DNA of 64,000 bases from Anaerolineae bacterium (GTDB lineage: Bacteria; Chloroflexota; Anaerolineae; Aggregatilineales; UBA2796), in assembly GCA_019637615.1 (NCBI GenBank), contig JAHBVJ010000003.1:153485-217484 (forward strand). Direction: 5' to 3'. The position numbers and the translations under genes are program-made. The notes beneath the pieces are model-generated. The model did not search any database. It saw only the letters and a list, made by a program, of their open reading frames with translations, and had not been told where the DNA came from. This document shows, piece by piece, positions 50,395-59,707 of this stretch; positions within the stretch are counted from its first letter, which is position 1, and the number at the start of each line of letters is the position of its first letter.

Positions 50395-51334
50395 GAACTG
50401 ATTCAGACATATTGAGAAAGAAAAGAGGGTGCGTCATGATTGAGAAAACTCCGACCAAAGAGTAACCAAGCATGAGCACCATCCCAGAAAGTGTAACTGA
50501 AGACCAGTTTAGGGACTACATCTTGCCGTATTTGACGACAGCGCGGCGGGGGTATGTGAGTAAGACACCGCTGCAGGGGATATTCAACTTGCTGTTGTAC
50601 CGCCTGCATACAGGCTGTCAGTGGGATCGCTTACCAGTGTCGCATGAGGCGGCAGAGCGCCAGCGACATAACCAACCAAGTTGGCAAGCGGTCTATGACC
50701 ATTGGCGCAAATGGAGTACAGATGGCAGTTTGGAGAAGGTTTGGCAAGAAAGTATTGGGCGCATCAAGGATGAACTAGACTTGCACCAGATGAATTTGGA
50801 TGGTAGTCATGCCATTGCCAAGAAAGGTGGGGAAAGTGTGGCGTACCAAGCTCGCAAACGGGCGAAGACCAGCAATATTTTGCCCATTACCGATAGCAAC
50901 GGCTATGTGGTGGCTTCCACAGGTATCATAGCTGGTAACCATAACGATGCGTTTCAGCTCAAAGCCCATCTTCAAAGTGCATTCAAAGCCATGAAGCACA
51001 TAGGATTGGTTATTGCTGGTGCCCTTTTCAATGCGGATAGTGCTTTTGACACCAAAGAAGCCCGCAAAGTCTGTTTCAATCATCAGGTGGTGCCCAACAT
51101 GGCTGAAAACAAACGCAACCGAAAATCGGTCAAGCGTGGACGTAAGCGGCTATTTAACGCTGAGGTCTACAAAGTTCGTTTCGTCAGTGAGCGCTCGTTT
51201 GCTTGGATTGACAAGTTTCGTGCTCTACTGCTTCGTTTTGACCGCAAGGATGCTAATTTCTTGGCAGGGCATCATCTCGCTTTTGCTTTGATTAACCTGC
51301 GTCACCTATTTGCCATGAAAGTCTGAATCAGTTC
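50395..51334 (+). mobile_element. IS5-type insertion sequence, apparently intact
   Basis: A 940-bp element bounded by 14-bp perfect inverted repeats (GAACTGATTCAGAC at 50395-50408 and its complement at 51321-51334) and flanked by ATA on both sides (50392-50394 and 51335-51337), a likely 3-bp target duplication as found in part of the IS5 family. The transposase stop codon lies inside the right repeat. Confidence 0.9.
50472..51326 (+). CDS. IS5-family transposase
   Basis: A 284-residue protein, full length, without stops. The N-terminal region (ESVTEDQFRDYILPYLTTAR, WDRLPVSHEA) is the DUF4096-type domain of IS5 transposases. The catalytic acids of the DDE core are in NLDGSHAIAKKGGE, FNADSAFDTKEARK and the late VRFVSERSFAWIDKFRALLL block, which carries the E and the R/K of the Y-(2)-R-(3)-E-(6)-K-like signature in modified form. 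The gene fills the element and its stop overlaps the right terminal repeat, so the IS may still move. Confidence 0.9.
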   Translation: MSTIPESVTEDQFRDYILPYLTTARRGYVSKTPLQGIFNLLLYRLHTGCQWDRLPVSHEAAERQRHNQPSWQAVYDHWRKWSTDGSLEKVWQESIGRIKDELDLHQMNLDGSHAIAKKGGESVAYQARKRAKTSNILPITDSNGYVVASTGIIAGNHNDAFQLKAHLQSAFKAMKHIGLVIAGALFNADSAFDTKEARKVCFNHQVVPNMAENKRNRKSVKRGRKRLFNAEVYKVRFVSERSFAWIDKFRALLLRFDRKDANFLAGHHLAFALINLRHLFAMKV

Positions 51335-51487
51335 ATATTCTATTGCCGTGATTCAGGTGCGCTTCGCAATATTTATCAGCATTTATCGGCAACCCACTGC
51401 ATAGCAATCAGTTCCTGCTTCATTGACGCGTACGCTCCGATATTTAGCATCAGCAACCTGCGTGGCATTGCAGCGCCTTCACTGGTG

Positions 51488-53632
51488 ATGATTCGTAATT
51501 ATGGGAAATGGCCTGTGATGCCAACACACATCTCATTTGGGTTTGGACGGAAAAGCTATAGACGACTTCAACTGCACCTCGCCATCATCGCTTGTTTTGG
51601 TCTCTTCGCCGTACTCGTTCTGAATCGATTGGTGCTCGATCTGGGCAATGTGGTATCAGACGGCCCCTTGAATGACTACCATCTGTTCACGTGGAATTAT
51701 TGGTGGATTGATTACGCACTCAACCATCTCCACGTCAACCCGTACTTCACCGATTTCTTGCTGTTCCCCACACAGCATAATCTTGCTTTCCACACACTTA
51801 CTCCGATTCTGTACCCGATCTATAAACCGTTGTCACTCCTGCTCAGTGATCCCGCCACGCTGAACTTCATCCTATGGGGATCATTCATCGCAACAGGGTA
51901 CGTGACGTTCTTATTCCTGAAAAGCCAATTATCTAGTATCCGCAGCGCCTTTATCGGTAGCCTGATCTTCACATTTCTGCCCGCCATGATCGATCATGCC
52001 ATCAACTATCACGCCAATATGTGGTTGATGGCATGGGTACCGGGCTTGCTGCTGTTGTGGGATCAGGTGGCACGGCGGCGCACGATCCTATGGGCAGTGC
52101 TGTTCGGAATCGGCCTATGGGGATTGTGGCTGACGGATTTTCAATATCTGGTGTGGATGCCCTTTTTGCTGATCCCGTTCGGCCTGTGGACGTTGCATCG
52201 AGAAGCAGCACAGCGTGGCAGAGTCATCGGGCTAGGCGTGGTGGCTTTGGTCATCATGCTGGCGCTGGCGATGATCGTGCCACTGCCTGCCGTGTTGCAA
52301 GGTCAGGCGGGCGTCACGTCACCGGCACGCTATCTCACCGCCCAAGCGTACAGCCTCCCGCTCGATGCCTTCTTGTTGAAACCACCTACGCCGCCCGCTG
52401 ACCGCAGTATCGGGCAATTGGTGATCCTATTGTTGATCGCCGCCATTCTGTTTGGCAGTGGTACGCGGCAACGGTGGTTGTGGTTAGCAATCGGCTGCGT
52501 GCCACTGCTGCTCTCGCTCGGCCCTACTTTGCAGATCGGCACGTTGGAAATCCCTTTGCCGTATCGACTGCTGCATGATGCGCTGGGTGGCCTTTATCGT
52601 TTCCCATCCCGCTTTGCACCGATTGGCGTGTTAGCCATACTGGTATTCATCGGGCAATCCTTGCGCGCTCAACCTCAGTTGTGGTTGACGAGCTTGCTGA
52701 TTTTGCTCGTGGTGGTTGATGAGAACATCGTCGCGCCGTTCCCTATCCAAGCGCCGCTGCCCGACTACCAGATATATCACCGCATCGGAGAAGAGGAGGC
52801 TGATTATGTGCTGCTGGATGTTCCGCTTACGGTGCATTCTGGCTGGAGCCAGTTAGGCGGCGACCAAGGACAGCGGGCGATGTGGTACCAGCGCATCCAC
52901 CATAAGCGGCAAGTCAATGGCTCTTTATCGCGAATTCCGGACGTGGAGCCGCTGTTTTATGAGGAATCGCCTTTACTGGGATGGTTCGCGGGCGAACATG
53001 CGCTTGATCCCGATGCCGCTGGCGCAGAACTGACACAACTTACGGAGACATGGCCTGTCGGTTACATCATGGTGCATCTTGGGTGGCTAACGCCAGATCA
53101 AGGGTTATCCGTCGTCGGATTCCTTAACCAACAGCCTTCCGTGTGCCTCGTCACGCAGGAACGCGATCTCGTCGTCTTCCGTTCGCGTAAATTAGGTTGC
53201 CCCGACCTTCAGCAGTCCATCAAGCTCGATTTCACCCAACAAGGCGATGAAGCCTATCTGATCGACGGTTGGTATCCGCGCGAGACTATCGGCGGCAGCG
53301 AAGCGCGTTGGGCACACGACGCTATCAAAGTGTATGTCCCACTCCGTGCGGATGTGGACTACCAACTTACCTTCCGCGCCTTGGGCTATGGCGACGGACG
53401 CACGTTGACCATCGGCAGTGATGGCAAGCCCCTCGCTTCCGTAACTTTAACGTCGGATTGGGATACTTACACGCTAACCATTCCTGCACAAAGTCTGACA
53501 GACCAAACATTGACGCTCTTCGCCAACGGCGCACTAAGACCAATGGATGTAACCGATTCCAGCGATGAACGACGCTTGTCTGCCGCGTTCATGTGGATAG
53601 AGATCGCGTCGGTTACTACCAAATCGCCTTAG
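51488..53632 (+). CDS. polytopic membrane protein, GT-C glycosyltransferase-like
   Basis: About 714 residues from ATG 51488 (GTG 51485 also possible). The first 400 residues hold about ten membrane helices, with a large first extracytoplasmic loop carrying acidic and Trp-rich motifs (NDYHLFTWNYWWIDYALN), as in GT-C enzymes that use polyprenyl-linked sugars. A soluble part follows with ADYVLLDVPLTVHSGW, and the C-terminal 130 residues look like a beta-sandwich (YQLTFRALGYGDGRTLTIGS). It would act on the outer face of the membrane in surface glycosylation. The exact donor and acceptor are unknown. The gene starts about 150 bp after the IS5 element. Confidence 0.6.
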   Translation: MIRNYGKWPVMPTHISFGFGRKSYRRLQLHLAIIACFGLFAVLVLNRLVLDLGNVVSDGPLNDYHLFTWNYWWIDYALNHLHVNPYFTDFLLFPTQHNLAFHTLTPILYPIYKPLSLLLSDPATLNFILWGSFIATGYVTFLFLKSQLSSIRSAFIGSLIFTFLPAMIDHAINYHANMWLMAWVPGLLLLWDQVARRRTILWAVLFGIGLWGLWLTDFQYLVWMPFLLIPFGLWTLHREAAQRGRVIGLGVVALVIMLALAMIVPLPAVLQGQAGVTSPARYLTAQAYSLPLDAFLLKPPTPPADRSIGQLVILLLIAAILFGSGTRQRWLWLAIGCVPLLLSLGPTLQIGTLEIPLPYRLLHDALGGLYRFPSRFAPIGVLAILVFIGQSLRAQPQLWLTSLLILLVVVDENIVAPFPIQAPLPDYQIYHRIGEEEADYVLLDVPLTVHSGWSQLGGDQGQRAMWYQRIHHKRQVNGSLSRIPDVEPLFYEESPLLGWFAGEHALDPDAAGAELTQLTETWPVGYIMVHLGWLTPDQGLSVVGFLNQQPSVCLVTQERDLVVFRSRKLGCPDLQQSIKLDFTQQGDEAYLIDGWYPRETIGGSEARWAHDAIKVYVPLRADVDYQLTFRALGYGDGRTLTIGSDGKPLASVTLTSDWDTYTLTIPAQSLTDQTLTLFANGALRPMDVTDSSDERRLSAAFMWIEIASVTTKSP

Positions 53633-53669
53633 TCGGCTGGTTCCGAAGGGATACTTATGGAGATTCCGC

Positions 53670-55568
53670 ATGATCAGAAAATACGCGCTACCGATCGTCG
53701 TCGTGCTGTGTGTCAGCCTCGCTCTCGGCCTCATTGTGGCGCTTGTGCAAAATTCAGACTTGAATGCCCGCAGTGCTACCCTCAATGATCAATTCACGTC
53801 GCTGGCTAACGATTTTGATGTGCTGGCAGCCGAAGCCACTAGCTCTGTCGCGATGTTACAAAAACCGGACGCGCCTTCGCTGCTGCAACCCGCTGACGGC
53901 GCTACTTTTTCGAACGTGGCGGAAGCCAAACTCGTCTGGCAATGGGGTCGCCCGTTGGAGAGCACGGAATATTTCGATGTGCGCGTGTGGACGGAAGGAC
54001 AGCCCGCGAACGGCATCACGTGGACGAAAGACAGCAGTTTTGATATGACCAATTGGCTGTTCAACCAGACGCCGACAACTTTTTTCTGGTCAGTGGCGGT
54101 GGTCAAACAGCTCGACGCGAACAGTGAGATCGAACAGATCACAAAAGTCGGAGAAACGCGCAGTTTCACACTTTCCCGCGTTGATCTCAGCATCATGACA
54201 GTTCCGGCGGGGTTCAAGGCGGCGTTATGGGCGAAATTGCCGTTCACGTTGCCCACCGTGATCACGTTTGGCGAGAATGGTACCCTCTATGCGCTCGGCT
54301 CGAATGGGCAGATCGCCAGCGCAACGGTCAGCGACGGCGGCACCGTCGCGGATCGCATCACGATGCTGTACGACGATCCGAACGATCAACTGGATGGCGC
54401 GGTCGGATTAGCGCTACGAGACGGTAAATTCTACGTCTCGGATGCTGGCAAGATCAGTATTTTGACTGACTCCGATGGTGATGGCAGTCTCGACACATTG
54501 ACTCCGATCATCACTGGCTTACCCACGCGCCAATATACCTTCCATTCGAATAACGGGCTGGCCTTTGGCCCCGATGGAAAATTATATTTCCCCGTCGGCG
54601 CGACGAGTGACCACGGGCCGCTGCGCGAGAAATACGAAGCCTCAATCTTGCGTGCGAATCCAGACGGCAGCGATCTGGAAATCTTTGCCACTGGCTTCCG
54701 CAACCCTTACGATCTGGTGTTTACCCCGTCAGGCGATCTATTCGCGGGCGACAACAGTCCCGACGCGATAAATAATTCCTTAGCCTACTTGCCACCGGAA
54801 GAACTTAATTTCATCCAGCAGGGCAAGGATTACGGGTTCCCGAATACGTTCGGCAATATGCCGTATCCGAACAGTGAACCGCCTCTGGTTGAGCTGCCAA
54901 CCTCCTCTGCCAGCAGTGGCATTACTTACTACGATGCCGCGATGTTCCCGCTGGCGTATCATGGGCTATATCTGGCACAGTTCGGCACGGGCGCGGCCTA
55001 TCCCGTTGCCAGCGGCGTCAAAACGGGACAAGCAGTGGTCTTGATCACGTTATCGCCCGATGGACAAGGGGGGTATCACGGTAGTTGGCAGGTTTTCGCA
55101 CGGATGCGTACTGATCTCGGTGATTATCATCCGATTGATGTGACCGTGGGGCCGGATGGGGCGTTGTACGTCGCGGAGTACATGACGGGCACGATTTTCC
55201 GCATCTCGTACGAGGGAGAGGCCGATGCAAGCGCTACAAGCCTTAGCACCGCCCCCAACGAGCAGATCGCGCAAGGGGAACAGCTTTTCCTGCACGGCAC
55301 GGATCAAGTGCCTGCGTGCGTGACATGCCATGTGTTGGATGGCAGCGCCGCCACCGGGCCATCGTTGGTAAACCTCAGCGCCAACTTGCCGCCACAAGCC
55401 GCCGGGATGACCACTGAAGACTATATCCGCCAATCGATTTTGCAGCCGAATGCTGTCATCGTACCCGGTTATCAGGGCAACATCATGTACCAGAATTACG
55501 CGGAACGCTTGTCATCCGCGCAGATCGAGGCGCTCGTGGCCTACGTGGGATCGCTGTCCCAACGGTAA
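53670..55568 (+). CDS. sorbosone/glucose dehydrogenase-like beta-propeller fused to cytochrome c
   Basis: A 632-residue exported protein. A signal anchor (ALPIVVVLCVSLALGLIVAL) is followed by a short Ig-like region, a six-bladed propeller of the soluble glucose/sorbosone dehydrogenase type (NGLAFGPDGKLYFPVGATSD, ANPDGSDLEIFATGFRNPYD, DVTVGPDGALYVAEYMTGTI), and a C-terminal class I cytochrome c. The haem site is CVTCH at residues 550-554, with a distal Met likely in GNIMYQNY. The domain pair suggests PQQ-dependent sugar oxidation passing electrons to the fused haem. Haem attachment would need Ccm machinery, consistent with ccmE at 5.3 kb. Confidence 0.85.
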   Translation: MIRKYALPIVVVLCVSLALGLIVALVQNSDLNARSATLNDQFTSLANDFDVLAAEATSSVAMLQKPDAPSLLQPADGATFSNVAEAKLVWQWGRPLESTEYFDVRVWTEGQPANGITWTKDSSFDMTNWLFNQTPTTFFWSVAVVKQLDANSEIEQITKVGETRSFTLSRVDLSIMTVPAGFKAALWAKLPFTLPTVITFGENGTLYALGSNGQIASATVSDGGTVADRITMLYDDPNDQLDGAVGLALRDGKFYVSDAGKISILTDSDGDGSLDTLTPIITGLPTRQYTFHSNNGLAFGPDGKLYFPVGATSDHGPLREKYEASILRANPDGSDLEIFATGFRNPYDLVFTPSGDLFAGDNSPDAINNSLAYLPPEELNFIQQGKDYGFPNTFGNMPYPNSEPPLVELPTSSASSGITYYDAAMFPLAYHGLYLAQFGTGAAYPVASGVKTGQAVVLITLSPDGQGGYHGSWQVFARMRTDLGDYHPIDVTVGPDGALYVAEYMTGTIFRISYEGEADASATSLSTAPNEQIAQGEQLFLHGTDQVPACVTCHVLDGSAATGPSLVNLSANLPPQAAGMTTEDYIRQSILQPNAVIVPGYQGNIMYQNYAERLSSAQIEALVAYVGSLSQR

Positions 55569-55589
55569 GGTTCGGAGGATTTCTTGACG

Positions 55590-55637
55590 AAAATCATGCT
55601 ATTCGTCGTCTAAATCGTGATCCTTGGCATGATTTTT
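55590..55637 (+). terminator. terminator behind the GSDH-cytochrome c gene
   Basis: AAAATCATGC (55590-55599) pairs with GCATGATTTT from 55627, continuing into a T-run to 55637. It begins about 20 bp after the stop codon. Confidence 0.75.
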
Positions 55638-55660
55638 CTTGTTATACTCATTTCTAGGAA

Positions 55661-55688
55661 GGGGCGGGGGAGAGAACCCGCCTTTTGT
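55661..55688 (+). terminator. second hairpin with U-run just before the aspartase gene
   Basis: GGCGGG and CCCGCC flank a GGAGAGAA loop at about 55661-55682, followed by TTTTGTTT. A possible promoter -10 (TTGTTATACT, about 55639-55648) lies upstream of it, so the hairpin would be inside the aspartase leader and could act as an attenuator; alternatively it is a second terminator for the upstream gene. Confidence 0.5.
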
Positions 55689-55712
55689 TTGTAAGGTAAG
55701 GAGACCTCATTT

Positions 55713-57137
55713 ATGCCAAAAGCTCAAGAATTCCGTACAGAAAAAGACTCGTTAGGCGAACTGCAAGTACCCACCAATGCCTACTACGGTGTCCAGACAC
55801 AGCGCGCCGTCAATAACTTCCCGATCAGTGGCCTGAAGCCGTACCGCGCTTTCGTGTGGTCGATGGCGGCCATCAAGCGGTCGGCTGCAATCGTCAACGG
55901 TGACTTGGGGTTGCTGGATGAAAAGCTCGCCAAGGCTATCGCTAAGGCCGCCACCGAAGTGATGGACGGCAAATGGGATGAGCAATTCGTGGTTGATCCG
56001 TTCCAAGCGGGCGCGGGCACCAGCCACAACATGAACACCAATGAGGTTATCGCCAGCCGCGCTAACGAAATCCTCGGCTTCAAGTTGACCGACAAAGACA
56101 AGCCCGTGCGCTCGAACGATCATGTCAACATGGCGCAGAGCACCAACGATACAATCCCGACAGCCATCCGCGTTGGTGCGTTGTGGCGGCTGAACGAGTT
56201 GGTCGAGGTGCTGCGCGGTCTGGTCACGGCACTGCGTGCCAAGCAGCATGATTGGGATCACATCGTCAAGAGCGGGCGCACGCACTTACAAGACGCCGTT
56301 CCTATCCGGCTCGGTCAAGAATTCGGTGGCTACGCGACAGCCGTAGAACGTAACATCGAGAAAATTTTGATGGCGGCGGAAGGTCTGAAGCGGCTCGGCA
56401 TCGGCGGCACGGCGACGGGCACTGGCCTTAACGCACATACCGAATACCACAAGCGGATGGTGATCCAGCTTGGCAAATTCCTTAAGATGAAGCTATCCAC
56501 CAGCGACGACCTGTTCGAGTCGATGAACTCGATGCAAGACGCCGTATTCTTCTCCGGCGCGCTGCGTTCGTTGGCGCAAGACCTGATCCGCATCGCCAAT
56601 GACTTCCGAATGCTATCCAGCGGCCCCTCGACCGGCTTGGATGAAATCCGTTTGCCCGCCGTGCAGCCGGGTTCTTCGATCATGCCCGGTAAGGTCAATC
56701 CGGTATTGGCGGAAATGCTGAATATGGCGATGTTCTACGTAATGGGCAATGACCTGACCATCATGATGGCAGGGCAAGCCGGACAACTCGAACTCAACGT
56801 GATGATGCCCATCATCGCCTACTGCCTGTTCCAAGAAATGGACGTGATCATCGGCTCGGTTAAGGCCTTCACTGACAAATGCGTGGTTGGCTTGGTCGCG
56901 AACGAAGTCAAGGCCACCGCTTGGCTAGAAAAGAACGCCATCATCGCTACTGCGCTGAACCCGATCATCGGCTACCAGAAGGGTGCCGAGGTCGTCAAGA
57001 AGGCGATGGCAGAAAACCGCAGCGTGGTCGATGTGGTCGTGGATATGGGCTACATGACGCGCGAAGAAGCGCTCAAGGCGATGGACGTAAAGAAACTGAC
57101 CTACGGCGGCCTGACGGATACACCTGCCGCAGGATAG
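55713..57137 (+). CDS. aspA: aspartate ammonia-lyase / class II fumarase family lyase, probably aspartase
   Basis: A 474-residue protein, the usual length. Signatures of the superfamily: QAGAGTSHNMNTNEVIASRA, NDHVNMAQSTNDTIPTAIRV, GRTHLQDAVPIRLGQEF and the catalytic loop GSSIMPGKVNP at about 320-330. The NMNxNEVIA segment and LQDAVP favour aspartase over fumarase, but the two are close and a fumarase role is not excluded. It interconverts aspartate and fumarate plus ammonia. AAGGAG lies before ATG 55713. AGTGCTTAGT repeats follow the stop within 6 bp. Confidence 0.85.
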   Translation: MPKAQEFRTEKDSLGELQVPTNAYYGVQTQRAVNNFPISGLKPYRAFVWSMAAIKRSAAIVNGDLGLLDEKLAKAIAKAATEVMDGKWDEQFVVDPFQAGAGTSHNMNTNEVIASRANEILGFKLTDKDKPVRSNDHVNMAQSTNDTIPTAIRVGALWRLNELVEVLRGLVTALRAKQHDWDHIVKSGRTHLQDAVPIRLGQEFGGYATAVERNIEKILMAAEGLKRLGIGGTATGTGLNAHTEYHKRMVIQLGKFLKMKLSTSDDLFESMNSMQDAVFFSGALRSLAQDLIRIANDFRMLSSGPSTGLDEIRLPAVQPGSSIMPGKVNPVLAEMLNMAMFYVMGNDLTIMMAGQAGQLELNVMMPIIAYCLFQEMDVIIGSVKAFTDKCVVGLVANEVKATAWLEKNAIIATALNPIIGYQKGAEVVKKAMAENRSVVDVVVDMGYMTREEALKAMDVKKLTYGGLTDTPAAG

Positions 57138-57142
57138 GAAAT

Positions 57143-57175
57143 AGTGCTTAGTCCTTAGTGCTTAGTGCTTAGTAA
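57143..57175 (+). repeat. AGTGCTTAGT repeats after the aspartase gene
   Basis: Three and a half copies, read as AGTGCTTAGT-CCTTAGTGCTTAGTGCTTAGT, begin 6 bp after the stop codon, in the same sense orientation as behind recN and azlD. Confidence 0.8.
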
Positions 57176-57183
57176 AATATAAA

Positions 57184-57233
57184 AATCAATCCCCGCTTGG
57201 CGCGTGTATAACGCCGCACAGCGGGGATTGATT
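57184..57233 (+). terminator. long hairpin between the aspartase and aldolase genes
   Basis: AATCAATCCCCGCT (57184-57197) pairs perfectly with AGCGGGGATTGATT (57220-57233), 14 bp around a 22-nt loop. It could end the aspartase transcript. The U-tract is short. Confidence 0.65.
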
Positions 57234-57273
57234 CGCAGTTTGCAGGTTCACAACAAGCGGAGAACATCGGCTA

Positions 57274-58245
57274 ATGGTAAATACCCTCACGCCCGGACGC
57301 TGGATCGGCCTGAAGCGCACCAGCGCGGATGGCGACATCTTCACAATCCTCGCGTTCGATCAACGCGGCACTTATCGCAAAATGCTCCCTAAAGATACCA
57401 GCTACGATACAGCAGTCGCGGTCAAGCGGGAGATCGTCACGGCGCTCTCACCAGATGCAAGCGCCGTACTGCTTGACGCAGATTACGGGTTGGCTTCGGC
57501 TCAGTTCATGTCGCGCCACAGCGGGCTATTACTCGCCATCGAAAACAGTGGCTACACGGGTGATGCAACCTATCGTGGCGTAGACTTTGACCCCGAATGG
57601 ACGGTCGGCAAAATCAAGAATATGGGTGGCAACGCGGTCAAGCTGCTGACCTATTATCATCCCGATACGGGCGCTCTGGCTGAAGAGATCGAAGGCGTGA
57701 TCAAGCAGGTGGTGCAGCAGTGCCACAAACACGATCTGCCGTTGTTTTTGGAGCCACTCTCGTACAGCCTGAAAGCGGATGTTGCCAAGGAAAGCGCTGC
57801 TTTCGCCCCGACCCGTCCACAGGCTGTGATCGAGACTGCACGGCGCTTGAGCAAAACGGGCGTGGACGTGCTCAAGATGGAATTCCCGTATGATGCCGCT
57901 TTCCACACCGATCAGAAAGAGTGGCGCAAGGCGTGTGAAGCCATCAGCGAGGCGTCCAGCGTGCCGTGGGTGCTGTTGAGCGCGGGCGTCGATTTCGACG
58001 TGTTCGCCACCCAAACACAGATCGCCTGTGAAGCGGGCGCGTCCGGTTTCCTCGCGGGGCGCGCCATCTGGAAAGAAGCCGTCACGATGAGCGATGAGGA
58101 GCGTGCCAAGTTCCTCACGGACGTAGCCATGCCGCGTATGCGCAACCTGTCGGAGATCGCGCTCAAGTACGCGCAACCGTGGACGAAATATTACTCACCG
58201 CTGCCCGCCACGAGCGGATGGCATAAGAACTATCAAGAGCTGTAA
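57274..58245 (+). CDS. LacD-like class I aldolase
   Basis: A 323-residue TIM-barrel protein of the tagatose-1,6-bisphosphate aldolase (LacD/YihT) family. Markers include FTILAFDQRGTYRKM, VLLDADYGLASAQ, NAVKLLTYYHPDTGALAEE with the probable Schiff-base region around Lys123, a second lysine in VDVLKMEFPYD, and VPWVLLSAGVDFDVF. The family splits sugar 1,6-bisphosphates or sulfosugar phosphates into dihydroxyacetone phosphate and an aldehyde. The sugar transporter and LacI regulator downstream fit carbohydrate catabolism. The next gene starts 11 bp after its stop, so they are co-transcribed. Confidence 0.8.
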   Translation: MVNTLTPGRWIGLKRTSADGDIFTILAFDQRGTYRKMLPKDTSYDTAVAVKREIVTALSPDASAVLLDADYGLASAQFMSRHSGLLLAIENSGYTGDATYRGVDFDPEWTVGKIKNMGGNAVKLLTYYHPDTGALAEEIEGVIKQVVQQCHKHDLPLFLEPLSYSLKADVAKESAAFAPTRPQAVIETARRLSKTGVDVLKMEFPYDAAFHTDQKEWRKACEAISEASSVPWVLLSAGVDFDVFATQTQIACEAGASGFLAGRAIWKEAVTMSDEERAKFLTDVAMPRMRNLSEIALKYAQPWTKYYSPLPATSGWHKNYQEL

Positions 58246-58255
58246 GAGGCAAGCC

Positions 58256-59518
58256 ATGAAAACAGCGCAATGGTGGTCGAAAATAGTTGTGATTGGCCTT
58301 GCGCTGTTTCTCATCGCGTCTTATTCGCCCACCGCCGCTCAAGCGCCCTTGTGCCGCGCCCTATATCTTGACGCGGGCACACAACAGCTCATGCTGTTAG
58401 ACGTAGACAGCGGCACCACCGTGCCGATCCCGACCTACGCGGCTCCGGCATCGGATGTTGGTGAGCAATATGCTTCTATTGTGCTCTCGCCGGATGCACG
58501 CTATCTGGCAGTCGCCGCAAACGATACCCGCCAAATCGTGAGCGATCAGCGCGTCGGGACGCAGATTTTTGACCTTTCCAAGAGCGTACCAACCCTCATC
58601 GCCACGATCCCCCTGCATTGGCCTGTCGCATGGTCGTTTGATGGCAGTCAGCTCTTGGTACGCCGCCTTATCTCGGTAGCAGGCTTCTACCAACTGTATG
58701 ACCTCAAGCGGCAAACAATCGCCCCTCTGTACCAGATTACGGCTCCACAGAGCGAGCCGGTCAGCGGACGGACGGAAGTCTTCCTCAATGTAACTAACGC
58801 GTTGTGGTCAGAATCACGCATGTCGCTGGTATTTGCCGCTAACGAACAACCCTTCCCGCAGGATGCTAACGGTGTTAACACTGCGATCTACGCAAGTAAT
58901 CTGGTCGGTCAGGCAATGTTGCTCTCCGACCGCATCGCAAATGCCGAATTGATCGGCTGGCTGCGCGATGGGCGCATCCTGTTCGAACAGTGCCTTAACG
59001 GAAACTGCGAGTGGATCGCCGCGCAGCCGGATGGAAGTCACCGCGATGTCATCCGAGCCACCTTCACGGATCGGCAGGATGTGTATGATCGGTTGGCTCC
59101 ATCGGGCGATCAGATCGTGCTGCTCACGCATGACGATTCAGGCGCAGATCATTTAAATTTGCTCGATATTGCCACCCGACAGATCAGCCCGATTGCGACG
59201 TTCGCCGGAGAACTACCGCCGATCCTGGCATGGTCGCCGGATGGTCGCTACTTCACGTATGCCGAACTCGTCAACGGCAGGATCAAGCCGACGCTGGTTG
59301 ACACGCTTAACCATAAGAGTTTGCCGCTGGACAGCACGCCATCAAGCTACGGTCGGGTTGGCGCGTGGACATCGGACAGTACGCGCTTGCTGCTCACCGG
59401 CGCGGATACACTGACCATCCACGAGGTCACTAGCGCCCAAACACGCGCCGTCAAGCTGCCGACGACCACGGCCTTTGAGGCTTGGTTCCCCGCACGTTGG
59501 GTGTGTTCCGCAAACTAA
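58256..59518 (+). CDS. exported TolB-like beta-propeller protein
   Basis: A 420-residue protein. The signal peptide (IVVIGLALFLIASYSPTAAQA) ends at an A-x-A type site. The mature part is built of WD40/TolB-like blades, each with SPDGRY- or S-F-D-G-S-type turns: LSPDARYLAVAANDT, PVAWSFDGSQLLV, LAWSPDGRYFTYAE, GAWTSDSTRLLLTG. Such proteins are abundant outside the cells of Chloroflexota; function unknown, possibly binding. A good ribosome-binding site (AAGAGG) overlaps the spacer from the aldolase gene. Two cysteines near the ends (Cys33 and the CSAN tail) could form a disulfide. Confidence 0.7.
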   Translation: MKTAQWWSKIVVIGLALFLIASYSPTAAQAPLCRALYLDAGTQQLMLLDVDSGTTVPIPTYAAPASDVGEQYASIVLSPDARYLAVAANDTRQIVSDQRVGTQIFDLSKSVPTLIATIPLHWPVAWSFDGSQLLVRRLISVAGFYQLYDLKRQTIAPLYQITAPQSEPVSGRTEVFLNVTNALWSESRMSLVFAANEQPFPQDANGVNTAIYASNLVGQAMLLSDRIANAELIGWLRDGRILFEQCLNGNCEWIAAQPDGSHRDVIRATFTDRQDVYDRLAPSGDQIVLLTHDDSGADHLNLLDIATRQISPIATFAGELPPILAWSPDGRYFTYAELVNGRIKPTLVDTLNHKSLPLDSTPSSYGRVGAWTSDSTRLLLTGADTLTIHEVTSAQTRAVKLPTTTAFEAWFPARWVCSAN

Positions 59519-59638
59519 AGTTGGTCGTTTCAACGATTCTCTACTTTCGATTCGCTGTTATCACGCGCTGTGCCCAAATTCTGAGCATACAAGCTGCCAT
59601 CATGCCTTGTACGGCGTTCAAGCAATTTGTCAGCCCTC

Positions 59639-59688
59639 TTGACAAGTTAGGCCGAACTGAGTATGCTGTTTATTGAGAGCGCTCTCAA
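59639..59688 (+). promoter_or_regulatory. lacI-type gene promoter with overlapping palindromic operator
   Basis: TTGACA (59639-59644), 17-bp spacer, TATGCT (59662-59667). The perfect 16-bp palindrome TTGAGAGCGCTCTCAA at 59673-59688 covers the expected transcription start. This is the classical layout for self-repression by a LacI-family protein, and the CG centre matches family operators. Confidence 0.88.
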
Positions 59689-59707
59689 ATAGATTGTGAA
59701 TTAGGTT

